Shown piece by piece: positions 1 through 9,178 of a stretch of DNA of 64,000 nucleotides. The DNA is taken from the NCBI RefSeq assembly GCF_000423405.1, contig NZ_AUHX01000012.1:1-64000 (forward strand), written 5' to 3'. The position numbers and the translations under genes are program-made. The notes beneath the pieces are model-generated. The model searched no databases, was not told where the DNA came from, and saw only the letters and a program-made list of their open reading frames with translations. Origin of the DNA: Mesonia mobilis DSM 19841 (GTDB lineage Bacteria > Bacteroidota > Bacteroidia > Flavobacteriales > Flavobacteriaceae). Position 1 is the first letter of the stretch; every line of letters starts with the position of its first letter.

Positions 1-55
1 TGAAATTAATCTTTTTTAGTAAATTGTGCAACAAGCACAATGGCTATAAGTAATT

Positions 56-90
56 GCGACTTGGTTTTTTCATTCAAGTCGCTATTTTTT
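56..90 (+). terminator. Rho-independent terminator of a gene left of the window
   Basis: An 8-bp perfect stem (GCGACTTG at 56-63 with CAAGTCGC at 75-82) is followed directly by a T-rich run on the plus strand. It should end a plus-strand transcript that enters from outside the window. The rest of 1-279 holds no gene that I can support. Confidence 0.6.
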
Positions 91-279
91 TTAATTACTT
101 ATTAAAATAGTTGCTATCTATAAATTTCCATTAATTAAAAAAATACCGACAAATATGCGTCATAAATTTTTAGACTCATAACTTCTTTACAAGACAACGA
201 TCATTTATTGATTCAGGTCAAGAGAAAACAGGTTAGTGACTGCTTATTTTTGTGATATCAAATTTTAAAAACAGATATC

Positions 280-855
280 ATGAAAAAGATCATTTTTATT
301 CTCTTAGCTTTTATTAGTCTAACAGCTTTTAAAACCATTCAAAAAACTTGGGTAAACGACGATCCGCATACGCAACTAAATTTTGAGGTTACCCACTTGG
401 GTATTAATCAAATTTCTGGAGCTTTTACAGATGTAGATATTACCTTGAATGCTAAAAAGAAAGATTTTAGTGATGCAAAATTTCAGCTTACCGCAAAAAC
501 AGCTTCTATAGATACACGTGTTGAAGCACGAGACAACCACCTAAAAAGTGCCGATTTTTTCAATGCTGAAAAATTTAAAACCCTAAACTTTACAAGTTCT
601 TCCATAAAAAAGGTGAAAGATAACACCTATCAAATTTCAGGAGAATTAACAATGCATGGTGTTTCAAAAGAAATCACGCTCGACGCAATTTATCGTGGTC
701 ATCAAAAGAATCCTGCAAATAATAAAGTAGCTGAAGCTTTCCAGATCACAGGAACTTTAAAAAGATCTGATTTTAACATAGGTAACGATTTTCCTGAATC
801 TTTAATTAGCGACGAAGTTAAGATTGAAGCGAATATTGAATTTATTCAGCAATAA
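280..855 (+). CDS. YceI family periplasmic protein
   Basis: Secreted lipocalin-like protein of the YceI family, whose members bind polyisoprenoid or other amphiphilic lipids in the periplasm; the role here is unknown. Residues 1 to about 20 form a signal peptide (MKK, then a hydrophobic stretch). The family pattern is clear: WVNDDPHTQLNFEVTHLG near the start, then the A-RDNHLKSADFF block near residue 85 and the HGVSKEITLDA strand near 125. At 191 residues it has normal family length. A TATTTTTG element at 245-252 could be its -7 promoter box, but no -33 TTG sits at normal spacing. It lies 11 bp before a VOC-family gene and is probably cotranscribed with it. Confidence 0.88.
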   Translation: MKKIIFILLAFISLTAFKTIQKTWVNDDPHTQLNFEVTHLGINQISGAFTDVDITLNAKKKDFSDAKFQLTAKTASIDTRVEARDNHLKSADFFNAEKFKTLNFTSSSIKKVKDNTYQISGELTMHGVSKEITLDAIYRGHQKNPANNKVAEAFQITGTLKRSDFNIGNDFPESLISDEVKIEANIEFIQQ

Positions 856-866
856 ATAATTAAGCC

Positions 867-1361
867 GTGAAAAAAGATTCTTATCACATTCCGCAAGAAA
901 CTCGTATTGGTCACGTACATTTAAAAGTTTCTGATCTTCAAAAATCACTCGACTTTTATTGTGGTTTATTAGGTTTTAAACTTACTCAAATGTATGGTGA
1001 TCAAGCGGCATTTGTATCGGCAGGAGGCTATCACCATCATATTGGCTTAAATACTTGGCAAAGTCAAAATTTCCCTCCGGCTAATAGAGATGGTGTTGGG
1101 CTTTATCATTTAGCTATTTTATATCCAACTCAAAAAGACCTTGCGACTATTTACAAAAGGTTACACTTACATAGTGATTTAAGAATAGGAGCTTCAGATC
1201 ACGGCGTTTCTCAAGCACTTTATATAAGAGATCCAGACGATAACGGAGTTGAACTTTATTGGGACAGGCCTAAAGAAGAATGGCCAAAAACTTCAGAAGG
1301 TGAATTAGCAATGTTTACTAAACCGCTTCGCTTAAAAGAATTATTAGAATTGGCAGATTAA
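867..1361 (+). CDS. VOC family (glyoxalase/extradiol dioxygenase-like) protein
   Basis: Vicinal-oxygen-chelate fold protein resembling the N-terminal part of catechol-2,3-dioxygenases of the CatE type. GHVHLKVSDLQKSLDFY near residue 15, a YHLAI strand near 80 and VELYWDRP near 128 supply the expected His and Glu metal ligands and the substrate loop. Only one VOC module pair is present (164 residues), so it may be a half-size member rather than a true dioxygenase. The start is GTG. It sits between yceI and a LigB-type gene, and the latter is an unrelated extradiol dioxygenase fold, which hints at a shared aromatic substrate; this is inference. Confidence 0.8.
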   Translation: MKKDSYHIPQETRIGHVHLKVSDLQKSLDFYCGLLGFKLTQMYGDQAAFVSAGGYHHHIGLNTWQSQNFPPANRDGVGLYHLAILYPTQKDLATIYKRLHLHSDLRIGASDHGVSQALYIRDPDDNGVELYWDRPKEEWPKTSEGELAMFTKPLRLKELLELAD

Positions 1362-1380
1362 CGCTAAAAGTGCTATTATT

Positions 1381-2262
1381 ATGAACAGAAAAAATTTTGT
1401 AAAAACTATGATCGCAGGAGCTGCTGTAGGATCTTTATCTACATTACATAAAATAACATCAGATTTAAAAGATAGTGAAAAACTAATGCCGGCACTTTTT
1501 GTGGGACACGGCTCTCCGATGAACGGAATTTTAGATAACGAATTTTCACAAAAATGGTCAACGCTTGCAAATAAAATTCCGAAACCCGCTGCTGTTTTAG
1601 TCGTTTCTGCACATTGGTACACGAAAGGCACAAAAGTTACCGCAATGGATTTTCCGGCGACGATTCATGATTTTGGTGGTTTTCCCAGAGAATTATTCGA
1701 AGTTCAATATAAAGCTCCCGGAAATCCTGAACTTGCCAAAGAAACTTCAGCATTAATAAAAAGTACTTCTGTTGAATTAGATCACGAATGGGGACTAGAT
1801 CACGGAGCTTGGGTAATTGTAAAACATATGTACCCGAACGCAGATATTCCCGTTTTACAATTAAGTATCGATTGTACCAAACCACCAACCTATCATTATC
1901 AATTAGCGCAAGAATTGTATGAACTTAGAAAAAAAAGGGTTTTAATTATTGGTAGTGGTAATATGGTTCATAATTTAAGAATGGTCGCTTGGGATAAGAT
2001 CAACGATAATTATGGTTACGATTGGGCTTTAGAATTAAATCAAAAATTTAAATCGTTAATCGAAAGTAAAGATCACGACTCGTTAATTCATTATAAAAAT
2101 TTAGGACAAGCAGCAAATCTAGCCATTCCTAGTCCAGATCATTACTTACCGCTACTCTACACGCTAGGCTTACAAGGTAAAAAAGATGAAGTTTCATTTT
2201 TTAATGACAAGGCTGTAGCAGGTTCACTAACGATGACTTCTGTTGAATTAAATTCGCTTTGA
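1381..2262 (+). CDS. LigB-type extradiol ring-cleavage dioxygenase (YgiD/DODA family)
   Basis: Class III extradiol dioxygenase family protein related to E. coli YgiD and plant DOPA 4,5-dioxygenase, which cleave catechol-type rings with a non-heme metal. The sequence shows the diagnostic GHGSPMN block near residue 42, VVSAHWYT near 78, the DHGAW block near 140 and GSGNMVHNLR near 190. Residues 1-25 (MNRKNFVKTMIAGAAVGS) look like an export or Tat-like leader without a clear twin arginine. At 293 residues it is about 25 longer than cytosolic YgiD, consistent with a leader. Probably cotranscribed with the VOC gene 19 bp upstream. Confidence 0.85.
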   Translation: MNRKNFVKTMIAGAAVGSLSTLHKITSDLKDSEKLMPALFVGHGSPMNGILDNEFSQKWSTLANKIPKPAAVLVVSAHWYTKGTKVTAMDFPATIHDFGGFPRELFEVQYKAPGNPELAKETSALIKSTSVELDHEWGLDHGAWVIVKHMYPNADIPVLQLSIDCTKPPTYHYQLAQELYELRKKRVLIIGSGNMVHNLRMVAWDKINDNYGYDWALELNQKFKSLIESKDHDSLIHYKNLGQAANLAIPSPDHYLPLLYTLGLQGKKDEVSFFNDKAVAGSLTMTSVELNSL

Positions 2263-2285
2263 TATAAATAAAATATCATTATTTT
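2260..2285 (+). terminator. Weak hairpin after the dioxygenase gene
   Basis: TGATAT at 2260-2265 pairs perfectly with ATATCA at 2273-2278 and is followed by a T-rich tract. The stem is short and AT-only and includes the stop codon of the upstream gene, so it is a weak candidate. Confidence 0.3.
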
Positions 2286-2414
2286 TCGGCATTTAATTTA
2301 GTTCTTAGAATTCAGCTAATTGATATGACGTGCTAAAAACCCAAGCAAATCGAAGGAGTAGTTCTTTAGTTAATTTGTTAAAGTTTTCTATATATTTGAA
2401 AAAATTAAACACCC

Positions 2415-3059
2415 ATGAAATATATAGCTTCAATTTTAATCATTTTAGCTTTAACCGTAAGTTGTAAAAAAGATGTAAATCCCGTAAAAGTAGATCCAAG
2501 ACCGTTAGGAGATATTAATGTGGTTATCAATTCACCTAAAATTAAAATTGACAGTTTAGCTATTTTCAGTATTGATGCTAAAAATAAAGTGATCGAAACT
2601 ACAGAGTTTGATACCCTTAAGTTTAATTTAACTGAACCTTTAAACGATATCTATAAAATAGAATTTTTTAGCGAAAAGCATATCACCCCAACTCAAGTCT
2701 GGCTTGATGGAGAGAAAACTATTTTGAATATTCAGGTAGATAGATTTGCCAAAGTAAAAGAAGTTAAGAACTCACCTTTACACGATCATATTAATCAATA
2801 TTCTAAAAAATTAGAGGAGTTATATAAAGATCCCGTTGAAAACAACGAAAAAATAGATGCTTATCTATTACAGCAAATCGATGAGTATAAAAACTCTCCT
2901 TTTGCCTTTTCTCCGGCAGAAGTCTATTATTATAAAAACAAAGAAGATCTTCAAAAACTAAAAAAGCTCGATAGCTTACTTAATACGGTTGCTAAGAAAT
3001 TTAATAACCATAAAATAAATATTCAACCACTTGTAAAAAAATCTATCGAAAACTTCTAA
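2415..3059 (+). CDS. Putative lipoprotein resembling the N-terminal half of TlpA-type thioredoxin proteins
   Basis: Secreted lipoprotein of unknown function: hydrophobic N-terminus with lipobox ending LTVSC at Cys17, followed by KKD. The body (strands near 35-70 such as VVINSPKIKID, a helix-rich part 120-200) resembles the DUF4369-like N-terminal region seen in Bacteroidota TlpA/ResA-like thioredoxin proteins, but no CxxC thioredoxin domain follows and the protein stops at 214 residues. It may be a truncated or stand-alone version. A TATATTTG at 2391-2398 resembles a -7 element, with TTG at 2375-2377 at an unusually short spacing. The call rests on general resemblance only. Confidence 0.5.
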   Translation: MKYIASILIILALTVSCKKDVNPVKVDPRPLGDINVVINSPKIKIDSLAIFSIDAKNKVIETTEFDTLKFNLTEPLNDIYKIEFFSEKHITPTQVWLDGEKTILNIQVDRFAKVKEVKNSPLHDHINQYSKKLEELYKDPVENNEKIDAYLLQQIDEYKNSPFAFSPAEVYYYKNKEDLQKLKKLDSLLNTVAKKFNNHKINIQPLVKKSIENF

Positions 3060-3071
3060 TACCTAATTATC

Positions 3072-3391
3072 ATGATCGGGATTGTATTTATCTACTTCGT
3101 CGGAAAAAAATTCTATACCCTTGCTGAAGAAAAAAATAAGAAAAAGTGGCCTTACGCCATTCTTGGCGTACTTAGCTATTATTTTGGTTTAGTAACCGGC
3201 GGAATTCTATTAGGTATCCTTTTAGAGATTTTTATGCCGGGAACAATAGATTCTACGATATGGCTTTTAGTTTACTTTGCATTCCTTTTGGGTTATTGGC
3301 TTGTTTCGGGTTATATTGGATATTTAGATATGCTTGGCAAGGTGATGAGACTATAGAACCAAACGATTTACATACCGAAAACTTAGAATAA
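3072..3391 (+). CDS. Small membrane protein, probably frameshifted near its end
   Basis: The open frame runs from ATG 3072 to a stop at 3356 (94 residues): a helix at 1-15 (IGIVFIYFVGKKFYTLAEE), a KKK-rich loop, then two hydrophobic helices at about 30-55 and 60-85, as in a small conserved flavobacterial inner-membrane family of unknown function. The last residues (YLDMLGKVMRL) look unnatural. The frame two bases over reads YAWQGDETIEPNDLHTENLE and stops at 3391, which looks like a normal acidic cytosolic tail for this family. I therefore extend the feature to 3391 and suspect a one-base indel near 3320-3335, real or a sequencing error. Confidence 0.5.
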
Positions 3392-3435
3392 AATTCAGTT
3401 AAAATTGGTATCTTGCTATCCTCAAAATTAGATCG

Positions 3436-5085
3436 ATGCGATACCTACTTTTCTTTATTTTATTTAGTATTTTTCAGTTTTCTAACGCGCAATTACTTTC
3501 AGGAAAAGAAAAAAATTATACCCGTAAAGACTCTCTTCGTGGCTCGTTAAGGCCAGAAAGAACAGACTACGACGTAAAGAAATATGATCTATTCGTAAAA
3601 GTAGATCCTGAAAAGAAATACATTTCCGGTGTTAACAAAATCAGTTTTAAAACTTCAGCAAAACTACCAAAACTACAGATCGATCTGTTTGAAAATATGA
3701 AGATCGATTCTATTCTTTTCCGTGGAAAAAAATTAAAATTCAACAGAGAATTTAATGCTGTTTTCGTTGAATTTGAAAAAGCGATCAAGAAGAATAAAAA
3801 ACGAACCATCGATGTTTATTACTCCGGTAATCCAATAATTGCCAAAACTCCGCCTTGGGATGGTGGCTTTATTTTTACCAAAGACCAAAACGGCAAAGAT
3901 TGGGTAAGCGTTGCCGTACAAGGTACCGGAGCGAGTTTATGGTATCCTAATAAAGACCATTTAAGTGATGAACCTGAAGAGGTTGAAATTCATATCGCAG
4001 CTCCAAAAGATTTAGTCGCCGTTTCTAACGGTAGATTGATGGGCAAAGAAGAATTAGATAAAAACTTCACACAATGGAACTGGAAAGTCGTGAACCCGAT
4101 CAACAACTACAACATCATTTTAAATATTGGTGATTACGTTAATTTTTCAGATCAATTTCAAGACTTAGATCTAGAGTATTACGTCCTTTCATACAATTTA
4201 GAAAAGGCGAAAAAATCGTTTCAAGAAGTGCAACCGATGATGGACTGTTTTTACGAAAAAATTGGTCCCTACCCTTTTCCTGAAGATTCTTACAAATTAG
4301 TAGAAACTCCTTTTCTCGGGATGGAACATCAAAGTGCCGTGGCTTACGGTAATGGTTTTAGCTTTGGTTATCGTGGCAGCGATCTTTCGGCGACCGGCGT
4401 TGGTTTAAATTGGGACTATATTATTATTCACGAATCGGGTCACGAATGGTTTGGCAACAGTATTACCGCAAAGGATATTGCCGATATGTGGATTCACGAA
4501 TCGTTCACTTCTTATACAGAAGCGATTTATATCGAATGCCGTTGGGGACTCGAAAAAGCGCTCACTTACCTTAACGGAGTAAAACGTACAATGGTAAGAA
4601 ACAACAAACCGATTATTGGCGATTATGGCGTAAATGCTGAAGGTTCTGGCGATATGTATTTTAAAGGCGCCAATATGATCAATACGTTACGTTTTGTGAT
4701 TAATAATGACGAAAAATGGTGGAATATATTGAATAATTTCACTTCAGAATTTAAACATACCACCACAGATACCGAAAGTGTAGTTGCTTTTTTTGAAGCG
4801 GAAACCGGTCTAGAATTAACTCCGTTTTTCGATCAATACTTGCGTTACACAAAATTACCTCAACTTCAGTTTAAAAAGGAAAAGAATGTTATTTCTTACC
4901 GCTGGAAAACCGATGTCAAGAATTTTGAAATTCCGGTTGAACTTTCTAATGATGCTGAAGAAATAAGAATCTACCCAACCAATAAATGGCAAGAATTAGA
5001 TCAAGAAATTTCAACTAAACATCTAAAAGTAAACCTGAAAAAATTCTATATCACGACCAATTTAGAAGAAGTTTTGAAAAAATAG
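3436..5085 (+). CDS. M1 family zinc metallopeptidase (aminopeptidase)
   Basis: Secreted gluzincin-type peptidase. A signal peptide covers residues 1-18 (ending SNAQ). The N-terminal beta domain spans about 40-240. The zinc site is HESGH at 332-336 followed by Glu355 (HExxH-x18-E), and the exopeptidase signature GMEHQSAVAYG lies shortly before, near 295, as the usual GxMEN motif with changes. C-terminal residues 470-549 form a beta domain and the ERAP-like helical domain is absent, giving 549 residues. It likely trims peptides in the periplasm. It is convergent with menE, with an 18-bp gap. Confidence 0.9.
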   Translation: MRYLLFFILFSIFQFSNAQLLSGKEKNYTRKDSLRGSLRPERTDYDVKKYDLFVKVDPEKKYISGVNKISFKTSAKLPKLQIDLFENMKIDSILFRGKKLKFNREFNAVFVEFEKAIKKNKKRTIDVYYSGNPIIAKTPPWDGGFIFTKDQNGKDWVSVAVQGTGASLWYPNKDHLSDEPEEVEIHIAAPKDLVAVSNGRLMGKEELDKNFTQWNWKVVNPINNYNIILNIGDYVNFSDQFQDLDLEYYVLSYNLEKAKKSFQEVQPMMDCFYEKIGPYPFPEDSYKLVETPFLGMEHQSAVAYGNGFSFGYRGSDLSATGVGLNWDYIIIHESGHEWFGNSITAKDIADMWIHESFTSYTEAIYIECRWGLEKALTYLNGVKRTMVRNNKPIIGDYGVNAEGSGDMYFKGANMINTLRFVINNDEKWWNILNNFTSEFKHTTTDTESVVAFFEAETGLELTPFFDQYLRYTKLPQLQFKKEKNVISYRWKTDVKNFEIPVELSNDAEEIRIYPTNKWQELDQEISTKHLKVNLKKFYITTNLEEVLKK

Positions 5086-5103
5086 AAACCGCAAAAAATT
5101 AAT

Positions 5104-6207
5104 TTAATCAAGTCTCGCTTTCAACGTATTTAAACGGTTAATTTTACCGGTATGCGTTTCTTCAAATTTTTCAACAAAATAGATCTTCTTCGGTTTTTCG
5201 AACTTGTCTAATTTTTTAGATTGCTGAATTTCTTCTTTTAAATGCTGCAGCACTTCTTCACTAAAAGCCGCTTCAACAAACAGAATTAATTTTTCTCCTA
5301 AAGCATCATCGGGCAATGAGGTCACAAAAAATCGTTGTAAAATGATATTTTGAAGTTTTTTTTCTACTTCTTCCGGATGTATTTTTACTCCACCGCTATT
5401 AATTACGTGATCGATTCTGCCTTTCCAGAAGAATTTTTTATAGGTCACCAATTCAACCACATCATTGGTAACGATGGTTTCATCGGCAACCATTGGCGCT
5501 TTGATCACTAAACAATTTCGGTCGTCTTGCGCAACAGTTACATTATTTAGCACTTTAAACGGAAGCTGTTTTTTTCTGCTTTTTTTAGAATTAATTCGGC
5601 GTGCAGCAATATGTGTGACGGTTTCGGTCATTCCGTAAGTTTCGTAAATCTTAGTAGGAATACCTTGTACTAATCTTTTTAAAGGAACAGAAACGGCGCC
5701 ACCACCCACAATTAACTTTTTGATTAAATGAAGTCTTGCTAACGAATTATCGAGCTGAAAGGGCGTCATTGCACAAAAATCGTAGCGTTTAAAAACCTGA
5801 TCTATCGGATTTGATTTTGGCTGAACGCTATCGATATGCCAACCTAGAACCATCGCTCTTACCAACATCATTTTACCGGCAATGTAAGAAGCTGGTAAAC
5901 AAAGTAAAGCGGTAGTTTGCTCTGGCAGTTTAAAGAATTTACCGGTAGCTTTTGCGCTATTAACCATAAATTCTTTACTTATTTTTATAATTTTTGGCGT
6001 TCCGGTAGAACCAGAAGTTTTTACTTCAACAAAATCTCGTTCATCTAACCAATCTAAAATAAATTCTCCTATTTGCTCTTCGTAAGGTTCGCCTTCATTA
6101 ATATATAAATTAGCCAGTTGAATTAAACCGGCCTCATTCAGTTGGTTTTTGTTAAACTGAAAATCTTCGTGAAGTCTTGGGATAAAATAGTCGTTATATT
6201 CAGTCAT
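5104..6207 (-). CDS. menE: o-succinylbenzoate--CoA ligase (MenE)
   Basis: AMP-forming acyl-CoA synthetase that activates o-succinylbenzoate in menaquinone synthesis. Seen: P-loop-like TSGSTGTPK near residue 64, ETYGMTET near 190, the hinge region WKGRIDHVINSGG near 270 and the C-terminal lysine context HTGKINR. The protein is short for the superfamily (367 residues) but this is typical of Bacteroidota MenE. I choose ATG at 6207 over TTG at 6213. It is the last gene of a minus-strand run that includes menC, which supports the assignment. Confidence 0.88.
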   Translation of the reverse strand: MTEYNDYFIPRLHEDFQFNKNQLNEAGLIQLANLYINEGEPYEEQIGEFILDWLDERDFVEVKTSGSTGTPKIIKISKEFMVNSAKATGKFFKLPEQTTALLCLPASYIAGKMMLVRAMVLGWHIDSVQPKSNPIDQVFKRYDFCAMTPFQLDNSLARLHLIKKLIVGGGAVSVPLKRLVQGIPTKIYETYGMTETVTHIAARRINSKKSRKKQLPFKVLNNVTVAQDDRNCLVIKAPMVADETIVTNDVVELVTYKKFFWKGRIDHVINSGGVKIHPEEVEKKLQNIILQRFFVTSLPDDALGEKLILFVEAAFSEEVLQHLKEEIQQSKKLDKFEKPKKIYFVEKFEETHTGKINRLNTLKARLD

Positions 6208-6262
6208 AACCAAATATGAGATTTCGTTTATAATTTAGCGTTACTAAACCAATAAATTAAAA

Positions 6263-7207
6263 TTAAATTTCTTCAGCAGATACTTTTTCTGTTTCAAGAA
6301 TAGGAACAGGACCAATTAGTTTCTCTTTCCAGTTTTTCCATTTATAGACTTTTGCCATAATTAAAAGAAAGATAGGATAAATAATAATGACCGGCAAAAT
6401 CACTTGAAAACCTGCGGTTGGGTTAGAAACGTCTTTCAGAATAGATTCTGTTTGGAAAGCCGTCCAATCTGCGGTAACCAATAAAACTCCTATTAAATTA
6501 TTCCCCGCATGAAAACCAAGTGCTAATTCCATCCCTTCATCCATCAAAGTAATGATCCCTAAAAATAACCCGGTACCGATGTAATAGATCATAATAATAT
6601 TACCTAGTTTGGTTACTTCAGGATTAAAAAAATGTAATCCGCCAAAGATAAATGAAGTGAGCAATAACGGGAACCAACGATTTTTAGCTAACAATCCAAA
6701 ACCTTGCATCAAATATCCTCTAAAGATATATTCTTCCATGCTTGTTTGGATCGGAACCATTAAAATTGCAATGATGCATAAAATCGTAAAAGAAACCGGT
6801 TCAAAATTAATTACGTAATTATCCGGGGTAGAAGAATAATCCCAATAAGTAGTTACTGCTGTGAAAATTGCAATTAAAGAAAAACCGAAGGCAATACGCT
6901 TCCAATCTACTTTTCGTCGGGTTGTCGTGACAGTTTTAAATGGTTGTTTGTGCAGAAATTTCACCACTAAATAAATCCCTAACATTCCAAACACAAAAGA
7001 GAGCAATAATAAGAAAAGGTTGAGATTAGAATCTAAAACCTGCATTAATTCTGCTTCTGTGGCTCCCATTATTTCGAATCCTTTTTTGTAAAAAACGGCA
7101 AAGGTAAATGGTAATTGACCGATCACTGAAGCTATAATTATAATGAACGATCCTACAAGATATCTCCAAAAATCATGAGCATACTTCGATGCTTGTGCTA
7201 TAAACAT
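6263..7207 (-). CDS. CPBP family intramembrane glutamic endopeptidase
   Basis: Polytopic membrane protein with the Abi/CAAX protease (CPBP) motifs: EEYIFRGYL near residue 158, FGGLHF near 190 and HAGNN near 235. These supply the Glu-Glu, His and His/Asn of the active site within the membrane. About eight hydrophobic helices are visible over 314 residues. The substrate is unknown. It is embedded between menC (3 bp away) and menE, an arrangement that suggests cotranscription rather than a role in quinone synthesis. Confidence 0.88.
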   Translation of the reverse strand: MFIAQASKYAHDFWRYLVGSFIIIIASVIGQLPFTFAVFYKKGFEIMGATEAELMQVLDSNLNLFLLLLSFVFGMLGIYLVVKFLHKQPFKTVTTTRRKVDWKRIAFGFSLIAIFTAVTTYWDYSSTPDNYVINFEPVSFTILCIIAILMVPIQTSMEEYIFRGYLMQGFGLLAKNRWFPLLLTSFIFGGLHFFNPEVTKLGNIIMIYYIGTGLFLGIITLMDEGMELALGFHAGNNLIGVLLVTADWTAFQTESILKDVSNPTAGFQVILPVIIIYPIFLLIMAKVYKWKNWKEKLIGPVPILETEKVSAEEI

Positions 7208-7210
7208 AAA

Positions 7211-8251
7211 TTATAAAATTGAATTTACATCCCATTTTTTTTCGGGTGCATAAGTTATATATTCTCCTTTAACCTCTAACGGACTTTCAATATTATTGGT
7301 GTACAAACTACCGGTACCAAGACCTTGCGGCATATTGCTATTTTGCATAAATGTAAATTGCGAAATTGCATTTAACCCAATGTTGCTTTCTAAAGCGCTG
7401 GTAATCCACCAACCGATATTTTGCTTTTCCGCTAAATCTATCCATTCTTGCGTACCTTTAAAACCACCGATTAAACTTGGTTTTAAAATAATGTATTGCG
7501 GTTGTATGGTTTGTAGAAGTTCTTCTTTTTTTGTTACAGAAAATACACCAATTAATTCTTCATCTAAAGCAATAGGCAGCGGCGTTTTAGCACATAATTT
7601 TGCCATTTCTGAAAACTGACCTTGCTTAATGGGTTGCTCAATGCTGTGCAAATCTAATTCACTTAAACGTTGAAGTTTTTGCAAAGCTTCTTGAGGCTGA
7701 AAAGCTCCGTTAGCATCTACGCGTAATTCTATTTCTGAAGCTGAATATTTTTTACGAATTGATTGAAGCAAAGCGATTTCTTTATCAAAATCGATCGCAC
7801 CAATTTTCAATTTAATACAAGAAAACCCCTGTTCTAATTTCTGCTGAATTTGCTCATGCATAAAAGTTTCTTCACCCATCCAAATAAGTCCGTTAATCGG
7901 GATTCCTTTTTCACCATTCGTAAATGCTGAAGGAAATAATTGAAACGGATCTTGTGACTGAAGCGATAACAATGCCATTTCTACCCCAAACTGAATGGAA
8001 GGAAATTCAACTAACTCGGCCAACAACTCATCTTTTGGTAAATGAATGTTTTGGCACGTCCATTTTAGTTTTTCTTCATAATCGGGACGATCGTCGATGC
8101 TTAGTGTTCGTAAGATTCCGCATTCTCCGATCCCGAAATTATTTTCTTCTTCTAAAATTAAAAACCAGGTTTCTTTGGTAGTAAGAACGCCCCGCGAAGT
8201 TCCGCTAGGGCGTTTAAAATTTAGTGTGTACTTTTTGTAGCTTGCTTTCAT
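7211..8251 (-). CDS. menC: o-succinylbenzoate synthase (MenC), enolase superfamily
   Basis: Enolase/mandelate-racemase superfamily enzyme. Catalytic features: KLK at 147-149, metal ligands in RVDANGAF (Asp179), SIEQP (Glu205) and ALDEE (Asp230), and a KPS lysine near 257. At 346 residues the length is normal. Dipeptide epimerases share this fold, but the neighbours menE and menA favour dehydration of SHCHC to o-succinylbenzoate in the menaquinone pathway. Its start overlaps the stop of the preceding metallo-hydrolase gene by four bases, so the two are translationally coupled. Confidence 0.87.
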   Translation of the reverse strand: MKASYKKYTLNFKRPSGTSRGVLTTKETWFLILEEENNFGIGECGILRTLSIDDRPDYEEKLKWTCQNIHLPKDELLAELVEFPSIQFGVEMALLSLQSQDPFQLFPSAFTNGEKGIPINGLIWMGEETFMHEQIQQKLEQGFSCIKLKIGAIDFDKEIALLQSIRKKYSASEIELRVDANGAFQPQEALQKLQRLSELDLHSIEQPIKQGQFSEMAKLCAKTPLPIALDEELIGVFSVTKKEELLQTIQPQYIILKPSLIGGFKGTQEWIDLAEKQNIGWWITSALESNIGLNAISQFTFMQNSNMPQGLGTGSLYTNNIESPLEVKGEYITYAPEKKWDVNSIL

Positions 8252-8931
8252 TTAACTTCGATACTCTCGCCGATTGGTAATAAATACAATTCTTTATTTT
8301 TCATCTTGAATTTATCTTTGGCTAAATTATGATCTATTTCAATAAAACCAAAAGTATCGTAGTGACATCCTAGAATTTTATCACATTCAATAAAATCGCT
8401 GGCAATAATCGCATCATCAACATCCATTGTAAAGTTATCGCCAATTGGCAAGACTGCTAAGTCTAATTTTGTACGCATCGGGATAAGCTTCATATCTAAT
8501 GTTAAGGCAGTATCACCGGCGATGTAAAGATTTCCTTCTTCAGTTTCAAATACAAAACCTCCTGGTTGGCCTCCATAACTTCCGTCGGGAAAAGAGCTAC
8601 TGTGATGTGCAACGACATATTTTACTTTTCCGAAATCAAAATTCCAGCTTCCGCCATGATTCATCGGGTGAGCTTCGAACCCTTTAGATTCGTAATGAGA
8701 AGCTATTTCTGCGTTACTCACAATTTTTGCTCCGGTGTTTTTAGCGATCGCTTCAGCATCTAAAATATGATCTTGATGCGCGTGAGTTAAGAAAATATAG
8801 TCTGCTTTTAAGTCTTTAATATCTACTTTGTCTTTGGCAAGATCGCTTCCGGTAATAAATGGGTCTACAATAATATGTTTTCCTGCTACTTCGATAGCAA
8901 GTGAATTTTGCCCGTAAAAGGTAACTTTCAT
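8248..8931 (-). CDS. UPF0173 family metal-dependent hydrolase
   Basis: Metallo-beta-lactamase fold protein: HAHQDH at residues 50-55 (HxHxDH), a further His near 110 (VVAHHSS), AGDTALT near 138 and a final His in GCHYDTFG near 190. The 227-residue length and compact form match the UPF0173 (YtkL-like) family, whose substrate is not established. It is the first gene of the menC-CPBP-menE run, which is a common flavobacterial order. Confidence 0.85.
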   Translation of the reverse strand: MKVTFYGQNSLAIEVAGKHIIVDPFITGSDLAKDKVDIKDLKADYIFLTHAHQDHILDAEAIAKNTGAKIVSNAEIASHYESKGFEAHPMNHGGSWNFDFGKVKYVVAHHSSSFPDGSYGGQPGGFVFETEEGNLYIAGDTALTLDMKLIPMRTKLDLAVLPIGDNFTMDVDDAIIASDFIECDKILGCHYDTFGFIEIDHNLAKDKFKMKNKELYLLPIGESIEVK

Positions 8932-9148
8932 AATGTTTAGTTTTTAAGCAGTAAAATAATCAATTTTCAATTTTTACTCAACCTATTCACATTATAATAA
9001 CATTTGAATTTAGTATACACTGAAATACAGATAATTACCCACTACAAGGGATGTTTTCATACATAATTAATGAGTAGGTTTACAACAACTTAACTATGAT
9101 AGTTCCCAAATTTATTATCGTAATTTTGTTTGCTTTAGCGGTTTGTTT

Positions 9149-9178
9149 AAAAGCCTTCAGAAATGAAGGCTTTTTTTA
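9149..9178. terminator. Strong terminator hairpin at the end of menA
   Basis: A 10-bp perfect stem (9149-9158 with 9165-9174) with loop AGAAAT. On the minus strand it lies at the stop codon of menA. On the plus strand it carries the longer T-run (to 9177), so it may work in both directions. The region 8932-9148 upstream holds no gene that I can support. Confidence 0.7.
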
